A DNA stretch of 12,921 nt from an uncultured Eubacteriales bacterium (GCA_900553645.1 USEE01000014.1:1-12921); one strand, 5' to 3'. Shown: positions 1-6,182, counted from the first letter of the stretch. Notes: generated from the letters alone by a model not told the origin. Translations and numbers: made by a program.

Positions 1-1350
1 GTGCTGGACAAATATTGCGCGCTCATGCCCACGCCTATAATGCTCAACATAATCGGCGAGACCGAGGAAGTAGAGGTAGAGGAGCCGGAAGAGGAGCACA
101 AGGAGGGCGAGGCGGACAAGCCGCACGAGCATAAGCACGAGACCCGCCCGGTAGGCCCGCGCCAGATCAACGACACGCATCCGCTGTGGCTCAAGATGCC
201 CAAGGACGTGACTGACGACGAGTATAAGGCGTTCTATCACAAGGTGTTCCACGATTACGATGATCCGCTGTTCTGGATACACCTGAACGCCGACTATCCG
301 TTCAACCTTAAGGGCATACTGTACTTCCCCAAGCTCAAGAACGAGTTTACCGCCAACGAGGGTCAGATAAAGCTGTTCAGCGGTCAGGTGTTCGTGGCTG
401 ACAATATAAAGGAAGTAATCCCGGAGTTTTTGATGCTGCTCAAGGGCGTTATCGACTGCTCCGACCTGCCGCTTAACGTATCGCGTTCGTTCCTGCAGAA
501 CGACGGCTACGTCCAGAAGATGGCCGCGTACATCACCGGCAAGGTGGCCGATCGTCTGGTCAGCGAATTTGAAAAGAACCGTCAGCAGTACGAGGGCTAT
601 TGGTCGGACATCAACCCCTTCGTCAAGTACGGCTGCATAAAGGATAAGAAGTTCTATGACCGTGTAAAGGGCGCGCTGATATTCAAGACGGTGGACGGCG
701 AGTTCCTGACGCTGGAGGAGTATAAGGCCAAGAATCCCGATAAGCAGGAAAAGACCGTGTACTATTGCAACGACGCGCAGGCACAGGCACAGGCCGTCGA
801 GCTGTACAAGCAGCAGGGCATAACGGTGGTACTGCTCGACCAGATGATCGACAGCAACTTCATCAGCTTCATTGAGTACACCGAGAGCGGTATGCAGTTC
901 AAGCGCGTGGACAGCGACGTAAGCGGCCTGACCGACGACGACGCTGTAATCGACGCGAACTGGACCAGCCATTTGGAGGAGCTGTTCCGCGCTGCGACCG
1001 GCAACGACAAGCTGGAGGTCGAGCTGAAGAAGCTCAAGGGCGAGGCCATGCCGGCCATGATAATGGTCGAGGAGCAGTCCCGCCGCTTTACCGAGATGAG
1101 CAAGCGCTGGGGCGGCGGCTTCATGATGCCCGAGCAGAAGAAGCTGGTGCTGAATACCGGCAACGCGCTGGTGCAGTATCTGGCGGGCGCGCCGGTTGAC
1201 GAGCGCGACAAGCTGATGGCGCGTCAGGTATACGATCTGGCCGAGATGGGTCAGGCTCCGCTGGATGGCGACGCGATGCTGGCTTTTGTAAAGCGCTCGT
1301 ATGAGCTGCTGGCGATGCTGGCCGATGTGAAGTCCGAAAAGGCGGAATAA
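1..1350 (+). CDS. htpG: Molecular chaperone HtpG (Hsp90), 5'-truncated by the window edge
   Basis: HtpG is the bacterial cytosolic Hsp90, an ATP-driven dimeric chaperone. The 449 residues visible hold the end of the N-terminal domain, the whole middle domain and the C-terminal dimerisation domain. The ATPase (GHKL) part, roughly 190-200 residues, lies off the left edge. The GTG at base 1 is an internal Val codon, not a start. Family hallmarks are the WxHLNADYPFNLKGILYFP stretch (residues 92-110) and DLPLNVSRSFLQ (155-166), whose Arg162 matches the middle-domain arginine that contacts ATP in Hsp90. Residues about 20-50 form an acidic linker rich in Glu and His (His33, 42, 44, 46). It lies where eukaryotic Hsp90 carries its charged linker and is longer than in typical bacterial HtpG. 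The gene ends in TAA and is followed by an intrinsic terminator. The identification is firm; the role of the linker is unknown. Confidence 0.95.
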   Translation: MLDKYCALMPTPIMLNIIGETEEVEVEEPEEEHKEGEADKPHEHKHETRPVGPRQINDTHPLWLKMPKDVTDDEYKAFYHKVFHDYDDPLFWIHLNADYPFNLKGILYFPKLKNEFTANEGQIKLFSGQVFVADNIKEVIPEFLMLLKGVIDCSDLPLNVSRSFLQNDGYVQKMAAYITGKVADRLVSEFEKNRQQYEGYWSDINPFVKYGCIKDKKFYDRVKGALIFKTVDGEFLTLEEYKAKNPDKQEKTVYYCNDAQAQAQAVELYKQQGITVVLLDQMIDSNFISFIEYTESGMQFKRVDSDVSGLTDDDAVIDANWTSHLEELFRAATGNDKLEVELKKLKGEAMPAMIMVEEQSRRFTEMSKRWGGGFMMPEQKKLVLNTGNALVQYLAGAPVDERDKLMARQVYDLAEMGQAPLDGDAMLAFVKRSYELLAMLADVKSEKAE

Positions 1351-1362
1351 GCGATATGTGAA

Positions 1363-1395
1363 ACGCGGCGTGGGGCAGTGTGCCCTGCGCCGCGT
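1363..1395. repeat. GC-rich hairpin just after htpG
   Basis: A 15-bp stem pairs 1363-1377 with 1381-1395 around a 3-nt loop (GTG). Two adjacent pairs are G-U wobbles. No T-run follows, so alone it is a poor intrinsic terminator. It may stabilise the htpG mRNA 3' end or act together with the terminator 20 bp further on. Its left flank resembles the flank of the hairpin at 7229-7265. Confidence 0.6.
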
Positions 1396-1414
1396 CTGTA
1401 TAGGCAACACAAAT

Positions 1415-1452
1415 GAGCGGCTGAACGTCGGTGTTCGGCCGCTCGTATTTTT
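1415..1452 (+). terminator. Intrinsic terminator of htpG
   Basis: A 12-bp stem pairs 1415-1426 (begins GAGCGGC) with 1433-1444 (ends GCCGCTC), with one G-U pair and a 6-nt loop. The sequence GTA and then five T (1448-1452) follow. It sits about 65 bp beyond the htpG stop and points rightward. Read leftward, the stem is followed only by a broken T-rich stretch, so it would be a weak terminator for the converging beta-galactosidase gene. Confidence 0.8.
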
Positions 1453-1518
1453 GGGTCGGGCAGGGCATTACAGCATTGCTCTCTGCCTCAGCCTGAACGA
1501 TCTTCGTGTCTTGACTGT

Positions 1519-3504
1519 TTAAGCCTTGAGTACCTTAACATCGTAAGGCTTTAGCTCGATGCGCCCCTCAAGCTTTTCACCGGTGAGTATGTCAGTCATG
1601 GGCGAGGGCAGCGTATACGCGGCGGGTGAGCCTGCATACTCCAGCAGTATGAGGCCGCTCATGCCGTTGCCCTGACGCGGCGTGCCCAGTACGCTTCCCT
1701 CCGGCTCGTTCAGCGCAACGCCCGCGTCGCCCGCTGCGATGCGTATAAGGCGCTGCATGTCGTCGTGCGCGGGTATCGTGCCCAGTATGTACACGCGTCC
1801 CTTGCCCACGCTAAAGCGCAGCAGAACCGGCTTTTCGTCAAGCGCGCTGTGCGGGGCAGTCACACGCGCCAGTACGTCGGCGTTCTTCTCGTCGTACAGC
1901 TCATACCACAGGCGGCTGCCGAACGCGCTGCCGTCCTGCCAGTGCGCACTCATGTGGCCGTCGATGTCGGGCACGCTGTAATCCCAGTGCGCGCCGGTCA
2001 GCTCCTCCAGTATGCCTAGCGGCCTGTCCTTAAAGCGCGCGCCGATTTCGTTGCGTACGTCGGTCAGCGGCCCGGCAATCCATGTGCCGCCATCCTTGAC
2101 CCATTGCATTATGCGTGCGGGCAAATCGCCCTCCTGAATGGTCATCATCAGCGGTGACACGATCAGTTTGTACGCGTCCAGCGGCTGCTTCGCGTCGATA
2201 ACGTCCGGGCGCACGCCGCAGTCGATAAGGGGCTTATAGAAGCTGTCGTTCAGCGTGTCCATGTAATTGAGCGACTTAACCACATGCTGGGTGTCCATAA
2301 TGCGCCAGTTGCGCGCGGTAAAGTGCATTGCGACCTCGCTCTTTACGCGCGTGCCGTTTATGAAGTCGGCGGCCTTTTCATAGTCGGCGGCAATCTGCTT
2401 AACCTCGCCCGCCGCGTGCATGGGCCTGCCCGACGCGTCCAGCACCGCGCCGTGCATCAGCTCGTGCCCCGCCCAGTGCGTACGCCACAGCCAGTACATG
2501 TTGGCCTCGCCACCCAGTGCGATGGGCATCCACGAATTGACGCGGCAGAAGCCCTCGGGCTTTACCGACTGGTTGATCTCTGCACTGCCGTTCCAACAGG
2601 TGGACGTTTCGGTATTCCACATGGGGCGGTCCTTCAGCGTGCGCAGGAAGTCGAACCACAGCGCCACGTGCCACAGGTTTTCCTGAGTGTTGTAATGGTT
2701 GAACTGTACCACGTCCAGCGCGGAGGTCATGTCGCGGTAGTCCATGGCGCCGAAGGGCATTGTATCGGTGCCGATGGGAACCTTGACGTACTTTTTAAGT
2801 ACTTCAGCCTGCTTGTGTACGAACTGTACATGCGAATCGTTCTGATAAGTGCGGTACTCAAAGCGCAGGTGAGGGTTGTGCCATGCGTCGCGCGGCTGGG
2901 GCACTTCCTCAAACGAGTCGTACCACTGGCTGAACAGATTGAGGTTCCATGCCCGGTTGAGCGCGTCTATATCGCCATAGCGCCCGCGCAGGTATTCGCT
3001 GAATCCGCTGCGGCAGCACGGGCAGAAGCAGCCGTCGCCGCCCTCGTAAATCTCGTTGTCGATCTGCCAGCCGATAATGGCTTCCTCATCCGCGAACTCG
3101 CGCGCCATTTCATCCACTATGCGCAGGCAGTAGCGCACGTAGTCGGGGTTGTTGGAGCAGCAGTGCCTGCGCCCGCCGTGCGCGGCCTCGCGGCCGTCCG
3201 CGTTTTCGCGGAATACGTGCGGATACATGCGCGACAGCCAGCGCGGCGGCGTGGCGGTGGGCGTGCCCATTATTACCGCAATGCCCGCGGCCTTGAGCTT
3301 GTCGATCACCTTGTGGAAAAACGTAAAGTCGAACTCGCCCGGCTTTGGCTCCATCCGGTGCCACGCAAATTCGCCTATGCGCACGACCTTCAGACCCAGC
3401 TCAACCATCTTGGCCACGTCAACGTCAATCTGATCATCGTCCCAGTCCTCGGGATAGTACGCCGCGCCCAGATACGGCGGCTTGGGCATCTCGAAATGCT
3501 TCAT
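1519..3504 (-). CDS. Beta-galactosidase, glycoside hydrolase family 42
   Basis: This is a 661-residue cytosolic enzyme with no signal peptide. GH42 enzymes hydrolyse terminal beta-galactosides with retention of configuration and often act on oligosaccharides from plant or host glycans. The catalytic (beta/alpha)8 domain opens with YLGAAYYPEDW. The acid/base is Glu151 in WQIDNEIYEGG and the nucleophile is Glu299 in MWNTETSTCWN. Cys115/116, Cys159, Cys161 and Cys164 match the zinc-binding cysteine cluster of well-studied GH42 enzymes. A trimerisation-type domain and a short beta-rich C-terminal domain complete the usual GH42 length. I chose ATG 3504 because AGGAGGTT (3511-3518) lies 6 nt upstream. 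An in-frame GTG at 3537 would add 11 residues but has no such site and overlaps the leader. The gene forms its own transcription unit with a promoter at 3561-3589. Substrate preference cannot be told from sequence alone. Confidence 0.95.
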   Translation of the reverse strand: MKHFEMPKPPYLGAAYYPEDWDDDQIDVDVAKMVELGLKVVRIGEFAWHRMEPKPGEFDFTFFHKVIDKLKAAGIAVIMGTPTATPPRWLSRMYPHVFRENADGREAAHGGRRHCCSNNPDYVRYCLRIVDEMAREFADEEAIIGWQIDNEIYEGGDGCFCPCCRSGFSEYLRGRYGDIDALNRAWNLNLFSQWYDSFEEVPQPRDAWHNPHLRFEYRTYQNDSHVQFVHKQAEVLKKYVKVPIGTDTMPFGAMDYRDMTSALDVVQFNHYNTQENLWHVALWFDFLRTLKDRPMWNTETSTCWNGSAEINQSVKPEGFCRVNSWMPIALGGEANMYWLWRTHWAGHELMHGAVLDASGRPMHAAGEVKQIAADYEKAADFINGTRVKSEVAMHFTARNWRIMDTQHVVKSLNYMDTLNDSFYKPLIDCGVRPDVIDAKQPLDAYKLIVSPLMMTIQEGDLPARIMQWVKDGGTWIAGPLTDVRNEIGARFKDRPLGILEELTGAHWDYSVPDIDGHMSAHWQDGSAFGSRLWYELYDEKNADVLARVTAPHSALDEKPVLLRFSVGKGRVYILGTIPAHDDMQRLIRIAAGDAGVALNEPEGSVLGTPRQGNGMSGLILLEYAGSPAAYTLPSPMTDILTGEKLEGRIELKPYDVKVLKA

Positions 3505-3560
3505 ATGTATAACCTCCTCATGCTTATGTTTGCGCACGGGTTAAACCTCATATTGGTATA

Positions 3561-3589
3561 ATCATATCAGCTTTTAAGGCGAATATCAA
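3561..3589 (-). promoter_or_regulatory. Sigma-A-type promoter of the GH42 gene
   Basis: On the minus strand, -35 TTGATA (3584-3589) and -10 TATGAT (3561-3566) are separated by exactly 17 bp. Each box matches consensus at 5 of 6 bases. Transcription would start near 3553, giving a leader of about 50 nt before the ATG at 3504. Confidence 0.75.
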
Positions 3590-3595
3590 TAGCGA

Positions 3596-3613
3596 CTTTA
3601 CAATTGAGTAAAG
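3596..3613. promoter_or_regulatory. Palindrome abutting the -35 box, candidate operator of the GH42 gene
   Basis: CTTTAC (3596-3601) and GTAAAG (3608-3613) form perfect 6-bp arms around a 6-nt spacer. The palindrome ends 6 bp upstream of the -35 box, where an activator or repressor could act. It does not fit the catabolite-repression cre consensus. No regulator gene lies next to it, so the binding protein is unknown. Confidence 0.4.
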
Positions 3614-3641
3614 CGGCAAGACGGCGCTTGGCTTTTTAGCT

Positions 3642-3673
3642 GGTTAAGGCAAAGGACGCTGACTGCCTTAACC
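3642..3673. terminator. Perfect 10-bp inverted repeat, possible terminator or RNA hairpin
   Basis: GGTTAAGGCA (3642-3651) pairs perfectly with TGCCTTAACC (3664-3673) around a 12-nt loop. No T-run follows on either strand, so it is not a classical terminator. Before the IS inserted, it would have lain roughly 35 nt beyond the stop of the DUF4363 gene at 5086. That is the usual place for an operon's 3'-end hairpin. The structure is plain; its function is inferred. Confidence 0.4.
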
Positions 3674-3686
3674 GACACCTGAAAAG

Positions 3687-3689
3687 CAA
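3687..3689. repeat. Left target-site duplication (CAA)
   Basis: CAA lies immediately before the IS left end and is repeated immediately after the right end. Three bases is a usual IS3-family duplication length. A 3-bp match alone could be chance; it counts because it coincides with the aligned TG/CA ends. Confidence 0.75.
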
Positions 3690-3730
3690 TGGTGTTGTAC
3701 AATAAAAGTTGACATAGGGAACTCAAAGGG
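3690..3730. repeat. IS left inverted repeat (IRL)
   Basis: This end begins TGGTGTTGTACAATA and contains AGTTGACA and ACTCAAAG, both shared with the right end. About 31 of 41 aligned positions match, with a single 1-nt gap. It contains TACAAT (3698-3703), which would be the -10 of the circle-junction promoter. It also holds an inward TTGACA (3709-3714) that could be the -35 of a weak internal promoter for orfA; the -10 for that is poor. Confidence 0.85.
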
Positions 3731-3768
3731 CCAATATATAGAAAAGGACGAACAGGAGGCAACGAAAG

Positions 3769-4110
3769 ATGGCTCGGAATCAACGAAAATACAACACGGA
3801 ATATAAGGTGCAGGCTGTAAAGCTGTCGAATGAAATAGGATCCTCGAAAGCGGCGGTCGAATTGGGGATACCGGTAGATACGCTGTACGGATGGGTTAGG
3901 GCGGTCAAAGAAGGGCGGTTGGACATCGGAGGCGGAGCGCATACACCGCAAACCGCAATGAGTCTGGCCGAGGAATTGAATACCCTACGCAAGCAGGTAA
4001 AGCAGCAGGAGAAGGAAATACGGCGATTAAAGGAAGAGAATGAATTTCTAGCGGAAGCCAGCGCTTTTTTCGCCGCCAGCCGTCGGAAGTCAGCAAAGGG
4101 CAGCGAATGA
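3769..4110 (+). CDS. IS3-family transposase OrfA (helix-turn-helix protein)
   Basis: OrfA is a 113-residue DNA-binding subunit that recognises the IS terminal repeats. Residues about 5-55 form the helix-turn-helix (KYNTEYKVQAVKLS, then AVELGIPVDTLYGWVR). Residues about 66-100 form a leucine-zipper coiled coil (LAEELNTLRKQVKQQEKEI and on) that drives multimerisation in this family. AGGAGG (3754-3759) lies 9 nt before the ATG. The end overlaps the start of orfB in an ATGA. A T TTT TTC slippery heptamer at 4065-4071, 12 codons before the stop, lets a fraction of ribosomes shift into the orfB frame. OrfA alone commonly modulates transposition in IS3 elements. Confidence 0.93.
   Translation: MARNQRKYNTEYKVQAVKLSNEIGSSKAAVELGIPVDTLYGWVRAVKEGRLDIGGGAHTPQTAMSLAEELNTLRKQVKQQEKEIRRLKEENEFLAEASAFFAASRRKSAKGSE
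4065..4071 (+). promoter_or_regulatory. Programmed -1 frameshift site (T TTT TTC) for OrfAB
   Basis: The orfA codons here read GCT TTT TTC, giving a canonical X XXY YYZ heptamer. After the slip, the -1 frame continues as FFRRQPSEVSKGQR straight into MKFIALK of OrfB with no stop. The fusion would be 415 residues: 101 from orfA and 314 from the orfB frame. I did not identify a convincing stimulatory stem-loop or internal Shine-Dalgarno sequence. Confidence 0.8.
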
Positions 4111-5015
4111 AATTCATCGCCCTAAAAACAGAAGACGGCAAGAAAAAAGGAAGAATTGCATTTTGCTGTAAAATGCTGGGTGTAAGCCGGCAAGGATTCT
4201 ATCGGTATCTGGTAAACAGAAATCGACCGTGGAAATACCAGCGACTTGCCGAAATCATGCAGGAAATTTGCAATGAAGATCCGTGTAACGATACATATGG
4301 ACGTATGCGGATGTATCAGGCTTTACAGCTGAAAAAACCGGATAGCGTAGAGATTCCGGGAGAAAAGACGGTATATCGTATCATGAAAAAGATCGGACTG
4401 ACTCATCATCCAAAACGCAAGCCCAATGGAATCACAAAGGCTGACCGAGAGGCAATGAAATCAGATGACCTGCTGAAAAGAGACTTTCGTTCCGATGAGC
4501 CTCTTAAAAAATGCATTACGGATATTACAGAGATTAAAGCAAAAGATGGAAAGCTCTACACTTCCGTCATCTTTGACTGCTTCGATTTGAGTGTTTTGGG
4601 AATTGCTATGAGTACAAACATGAAGGCAGAGCTGTGCGTTCAGACATTGGACAACGCGATGGCTTCTTATCCAGCTTTGCACGGTGCAATTATTCATTCT
4701 GACCGCGGTGCTCAGTATACAAGCGATCTATACCGCAGAGCAATCACACGGTATGGTATCCGGCAAAGCATGAATAGTGCAGGCGGGTGCTGCCACGACA
4801 ATGCTCGCTGCGAGAGCATGTGGGCAAGGATGAAAACAGAATTATTATATGACCGCTACGATCCGGAACAGTTGACCGTAGAGCATCTGAAATTGCTAGT
4901 TTGGAGATACTTTATGAGCTATTGGAACAATCGCCGTATTTGCTCCGCTAATGGCGGATTACCACCCATGGTGAAACGCAATAGATTCTATGCTGCTCAG
5001 ACAATGGCTGCATGA
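4107..5015 (+). CDS. IS3-family transposase OrfB (DDE integrase-type catalytic subunit)
   Basis: OrfB carries the catalytic half of the transposase: an HTH_21-type region (about residues 45-100) followed by an rve/integrase RNase H-fold core (about 130-230). The catalytic triad is Asp139 (TDITEI), Asp199 (HSDRGAQYTS) and Glu236 (DNARCES). Thirty-six residues separate the last two instead of the classical 35, because of one extra residue in the GGCCHDN loop. The frame is -1 relative to orfA and is open upstream through the slippery site, so the active product is probably the OrfAB fusion. The ATG overlapping the orfA stop (ATGA) may also give free OrfB. No stop, frameshift or missing catalytic residue was seen. 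Confidence 0.95.
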   Translation: MKFIALKTEDGKKKGRIAFCCKMLGVSRQGFYRYLVNRNRPWKYQRLAEIMQEICNEDPCNDTYGRMRMYQALQLKKPDSVEIPGEKTVYRIMKKIGLTHHPKRKPNGITKADREAMKSDDLLKRDFRSDEPLKKCITDITEIKAKDGKLYTSVIFDCFDLSVLGIAMSTNMKAELCVQTLDNAMASYPALHGAIIHSDRGAQYTSDLYRRAITRYGIRQSMNSAGGCCHDNARCESMWARMKTELLYDRYDPEQLTVEHLKLLVWRYFMSYWNNRRICSANGGLPPMVKRNRFYAAQTMAA

Positions 5016-5023
5016 TGTGGTTA

Positions 5024-5063
5024 CTCTTTGAGTTTTATCTGTCAACTGATATTGACAATATCA
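5024..5063. repeat. IS right inverted repeat (IRR)
   Basis: The reverse complement begins TGATATTGTCAATATC and then AGTTGACA, matching the left end. Read outward on the plus strand it holds a perfect -35 box, TTGACA (5052-5057), 6 bp from the terminus. No suitable -10 lies at the right distance in the flanking DNA, so it should be silent in the integrated form. Confidence 0.85.
5052..5057 (+). promoter_or_regulatory. Outward -35 half of the IS circle-junction promoter
   Basis: TTGACA lies 6 bp from the right terminus. If the IS ends are joined with the 3-bp CAA spacer, it falls 17 bp from TACAAT (3698-3703) in the left end. IS3-family circle intermediates typically create such a promoter to boost transposase. 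The other half is at 3698-3703. Function is inferred from known IS3-family biology. Confidence 0.6.
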
Positions 5064-5066
5064 CAA
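5064..5066. repeat. Right target-site duplication (CAA)
   Basis: This is the copy of CAA directly after the IS terminal CA. Removing the IS and one CAA restores an uninterrupted intergenic sequence between the DUF4363 gene and the GH42 promoter. Confidence 0.75.
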
Positions 5067-5085
5067 ATATCACTCATCCGACTGC

Positions 5086-5469
5086 CTAAAGCAGATTGTC
5101 CCAGCGGAACTCCTCTGTATGTACGAGGTGGTCGAGGTTTTCGCCCAGAATGCCGATTTCGGCGCTCAGTCCGTCGGTCTCGCCGTGACGCAGTTTATGC
5201 CATATGGTCGTTATCGACAGCGATACATCGTCCAGATCGTCGTGCGGAATCAGCGACGCAAGCCGGGCAAAGCGCCGCCGCCAGTCATTCCACAATCGCT
5301 GCGCGTCGTCCATGCAGGCGGAATAGTCGCCGTTATCGAAATTTTGCTGCATGTCTGCGGCGATGCTTTGCAGATGCGCAACCGAATCGTTCAGCGTGGC
5401 GGTGGTGTACACGCACAGCGCCGCAGTCAGCAGCACTATCGCGCAGATTGTGATTATCGACTTTCTCAT
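5086..5469 (-). CDS. DUF4363 family protein, single N-terminal membrane anchor
   Basis: This is a 127-residue protein of unknown function. Residues about 4-24 (SIITICAIVLLTAALCVY) form a membrane segment or uncleaved signal anchor. The rest is a helical domain on the outer face, with conserved-looking DAQRLWNDWRRRFA and an acidic PHDDLDDV stretch. The pattern fits the DUF4363 family of Firmicutes, usually encoded next to DUF421 proteins. I chose the ATG at 5469 because it overlaps the upstream DUF421 stop in an ATGA, implying translational coupling. AAGGAG (5481-5486) lies 11 nt upstream. Longer in-frame starts would run far into the DUF421 gene. The IS right end lies 22 bp beyond the stop, so the gene is intact. 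Confidence 0.85.
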   Translation of the reverse strand: MRKSIITICAIVLLTAALCVYTTATLNDSVAHLQSIAADMQQNFDNGDYSACMDDAQRLWNDWRRRFARLASLIPHDDLDDVSLSITTIWHKLRHGETDGLSAEIGILGENLDHLVHTEEFRWDNLL

Positions 5470-6182
5470 ACCTTGGCCTGCTCCTTTGTAAGCGCGCGCT
5501 TTTTGTACGACGCGCCGGTGTAGTCCTGCGCATACAGATTGCCCATGCGGTCGAGCGTGCATATCAGCGTGCGCTCGGCGGGCAGGTTGAACGCGGCAAG
5601 CTGGTCGCGCAGCCAGCGCCCGTCACGGCCCAGCAGCGCGAGATTCTCGTCATCCGCGCGGCCGTCCAGCATAAGCACGGTGGGTACGCTCTCCGGGTCG
5701 GGCGATATGTGCAGCTCGCTGGTATTGGCCGGACGGTATTTGGAGTCGGGAAAGGCGGACAGCTGGCCGTTGGTTTCGAGTATGGCCGTGCCTACCTGCG
5801 ATACGTCCAGCTGACCCGCCGCACGCAATGCCTCCATAAGGTCGTTGATAGAGTAGCATTGCCTGACCATCTCGTCGTAATCAATCGCGCCGTCCTTAAT
5901 CAGCACGGCGGGCTTGCCCGACACGATGCGACGCAGCGACGGCAACTTGCAGCTAAGCACTGTTATCACCGAGTGCGTGAACAGCAGCGCAAACATGGGC
6001 ACTATGCCGTAAAGCAGCGGCGTGCCCAGGTCGCTCAGCGGCGCGGCGGCCAAATCGGCCATCAGCATCGCGACTGCCAGCTCGAACGGCTGAAGCTGGC
6101 CGATCATGCGCTTGCCCATCAGACGCATTGTTATCATCACTATGACGTACATTACCGCGGCGCGCACAAATACCATAAGCAT
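5466..6182 (-). CDS. DUF421 (YetF/YcaP-like) membrane protein
   Basis: This is a 238-residue protein with three likely membrane helices: residues about 1-22 (AAVMYVIVMITMRLMG), about 33-50 (FELAVAMLMADLAAAP) and about 57-77 (YGIVPMFALLFTHSVITVL). A soluble DUF421 domain follows, carrying the typical stretch from GKPAVLIKDGAIDYDEM through the SINDLMEALR helix. Length and order match YetF-type proteins of Bacillus and Clostridia, some of which are linked to spore properties; the molecular function is not settled. The ATG at 6182 has AAGGAGG (6191-6197) 8 nt upstream. It is first in a leftward two-gene operon with the DUF4363 gene, with ATGA overlap. That partnership is a recurrent one and suggests the two act together in the membrane. 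Confidence 0.9.
   Translation of the reverse strand: MLMVFVRAAVMYVIVMITMRLMGKRMIGQLQPFELAVAMLMADLAAAPLSDLGTPLLYGIVPMFALLFTHSVITVLSCKLPSLRRIVSGKPAVLIKDGAIDYDEMVRQCYSINDLMEALRAAGQLDVSQVGTAILETNGQLSAFPDSKYRPANTSELHISPDPESVPTVLMLDGRADDENLALLGRDGRWLRDQLAAFNLPAERTLICTLDRMGNLYAQDYTGASYKKRALTKEQAKV

Larger units (their letters stand above)
3690..5063 (+). mobile_element. Complete IS3-family insertion sequence (1374 bp, IS150-like organisation)
   Basis: The element begins TG and ends CA, has imperfect terminal inverted repeats of about 40 bp, and is flanked by a 3-bp direct repeat CAA (3687-3689 and 5064-5066). It carries overlapping orfA and orfB, with a slippery heptamer for -1 frameshifting. Length, end bases, target-duplication size and gene layout all fit the IS3 family. 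Both frames are open and the catalytic residues are present, so it looks functional. It is clearly more AT-rich than the surrounding genes, indicating a different origin. It lies in an intergenic gap, 101 bp upstream of the GH42 -35 box and 22 bp beyond the DUF4363 stop, and breaks no gene. Exact ends were set by aligning both termini and are supported by the target duplication and the predicted junction promoter. Confidence 0.93.

Noticed and set aside
1..3. GTG at base 1 as a true htpG start
   Set aside because: The protein matches the middle of Hsp90 and lacks the ATPase domain because the window cuts it, so GTG is an internal Val codon.
1423..1436. GAAC-N6-GTTC, resembling a LexA/SOS box
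   Set aside because: The Firmicute SOS box needs a 4-nt spacer. This one has 6 and simply forms the upper stem of the htpG terminator.
3505..3537. Upstream GTG start for the GH42 gene
   Set aside because: It would add 11 charged residues, lacks a ribosome binding site and would place the clear AGGAGGTT site inside the coding region.
2284..3561. Long plus-strand open frame opposite the GH42 gene
   Set aside because: It mirrors the GH42 gene, has no ribosome binding site and shows low-complexity Val/Ala/Arg/His content typical of antisense frames in GC-rich DNA.
5052..5080. IS right end acting as a promoter into flanking DNA
   Set aside because: The outward TTGACA has no -10-like sequence 16-18 bp away in the flank, and it would point antisense into the DUF4363 gene.
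3661..5087. Direct repeat GACTGCCT at 3661 and 5080 as a longer target duplication
   Set aside because: The two copies lie at unequal distances from the IS ends, and one belongs to the perfect hairpin at 3642-3673, so the 8-bp match is probably chance.
5028..5453. Plus-strand open frame running out of the IS right end into the DUF4363 gene
   Set aside because: It crosses the IS boundary, is arginine- and serine-rich in the way of antisense frames, and lies opposite a convincing gene.
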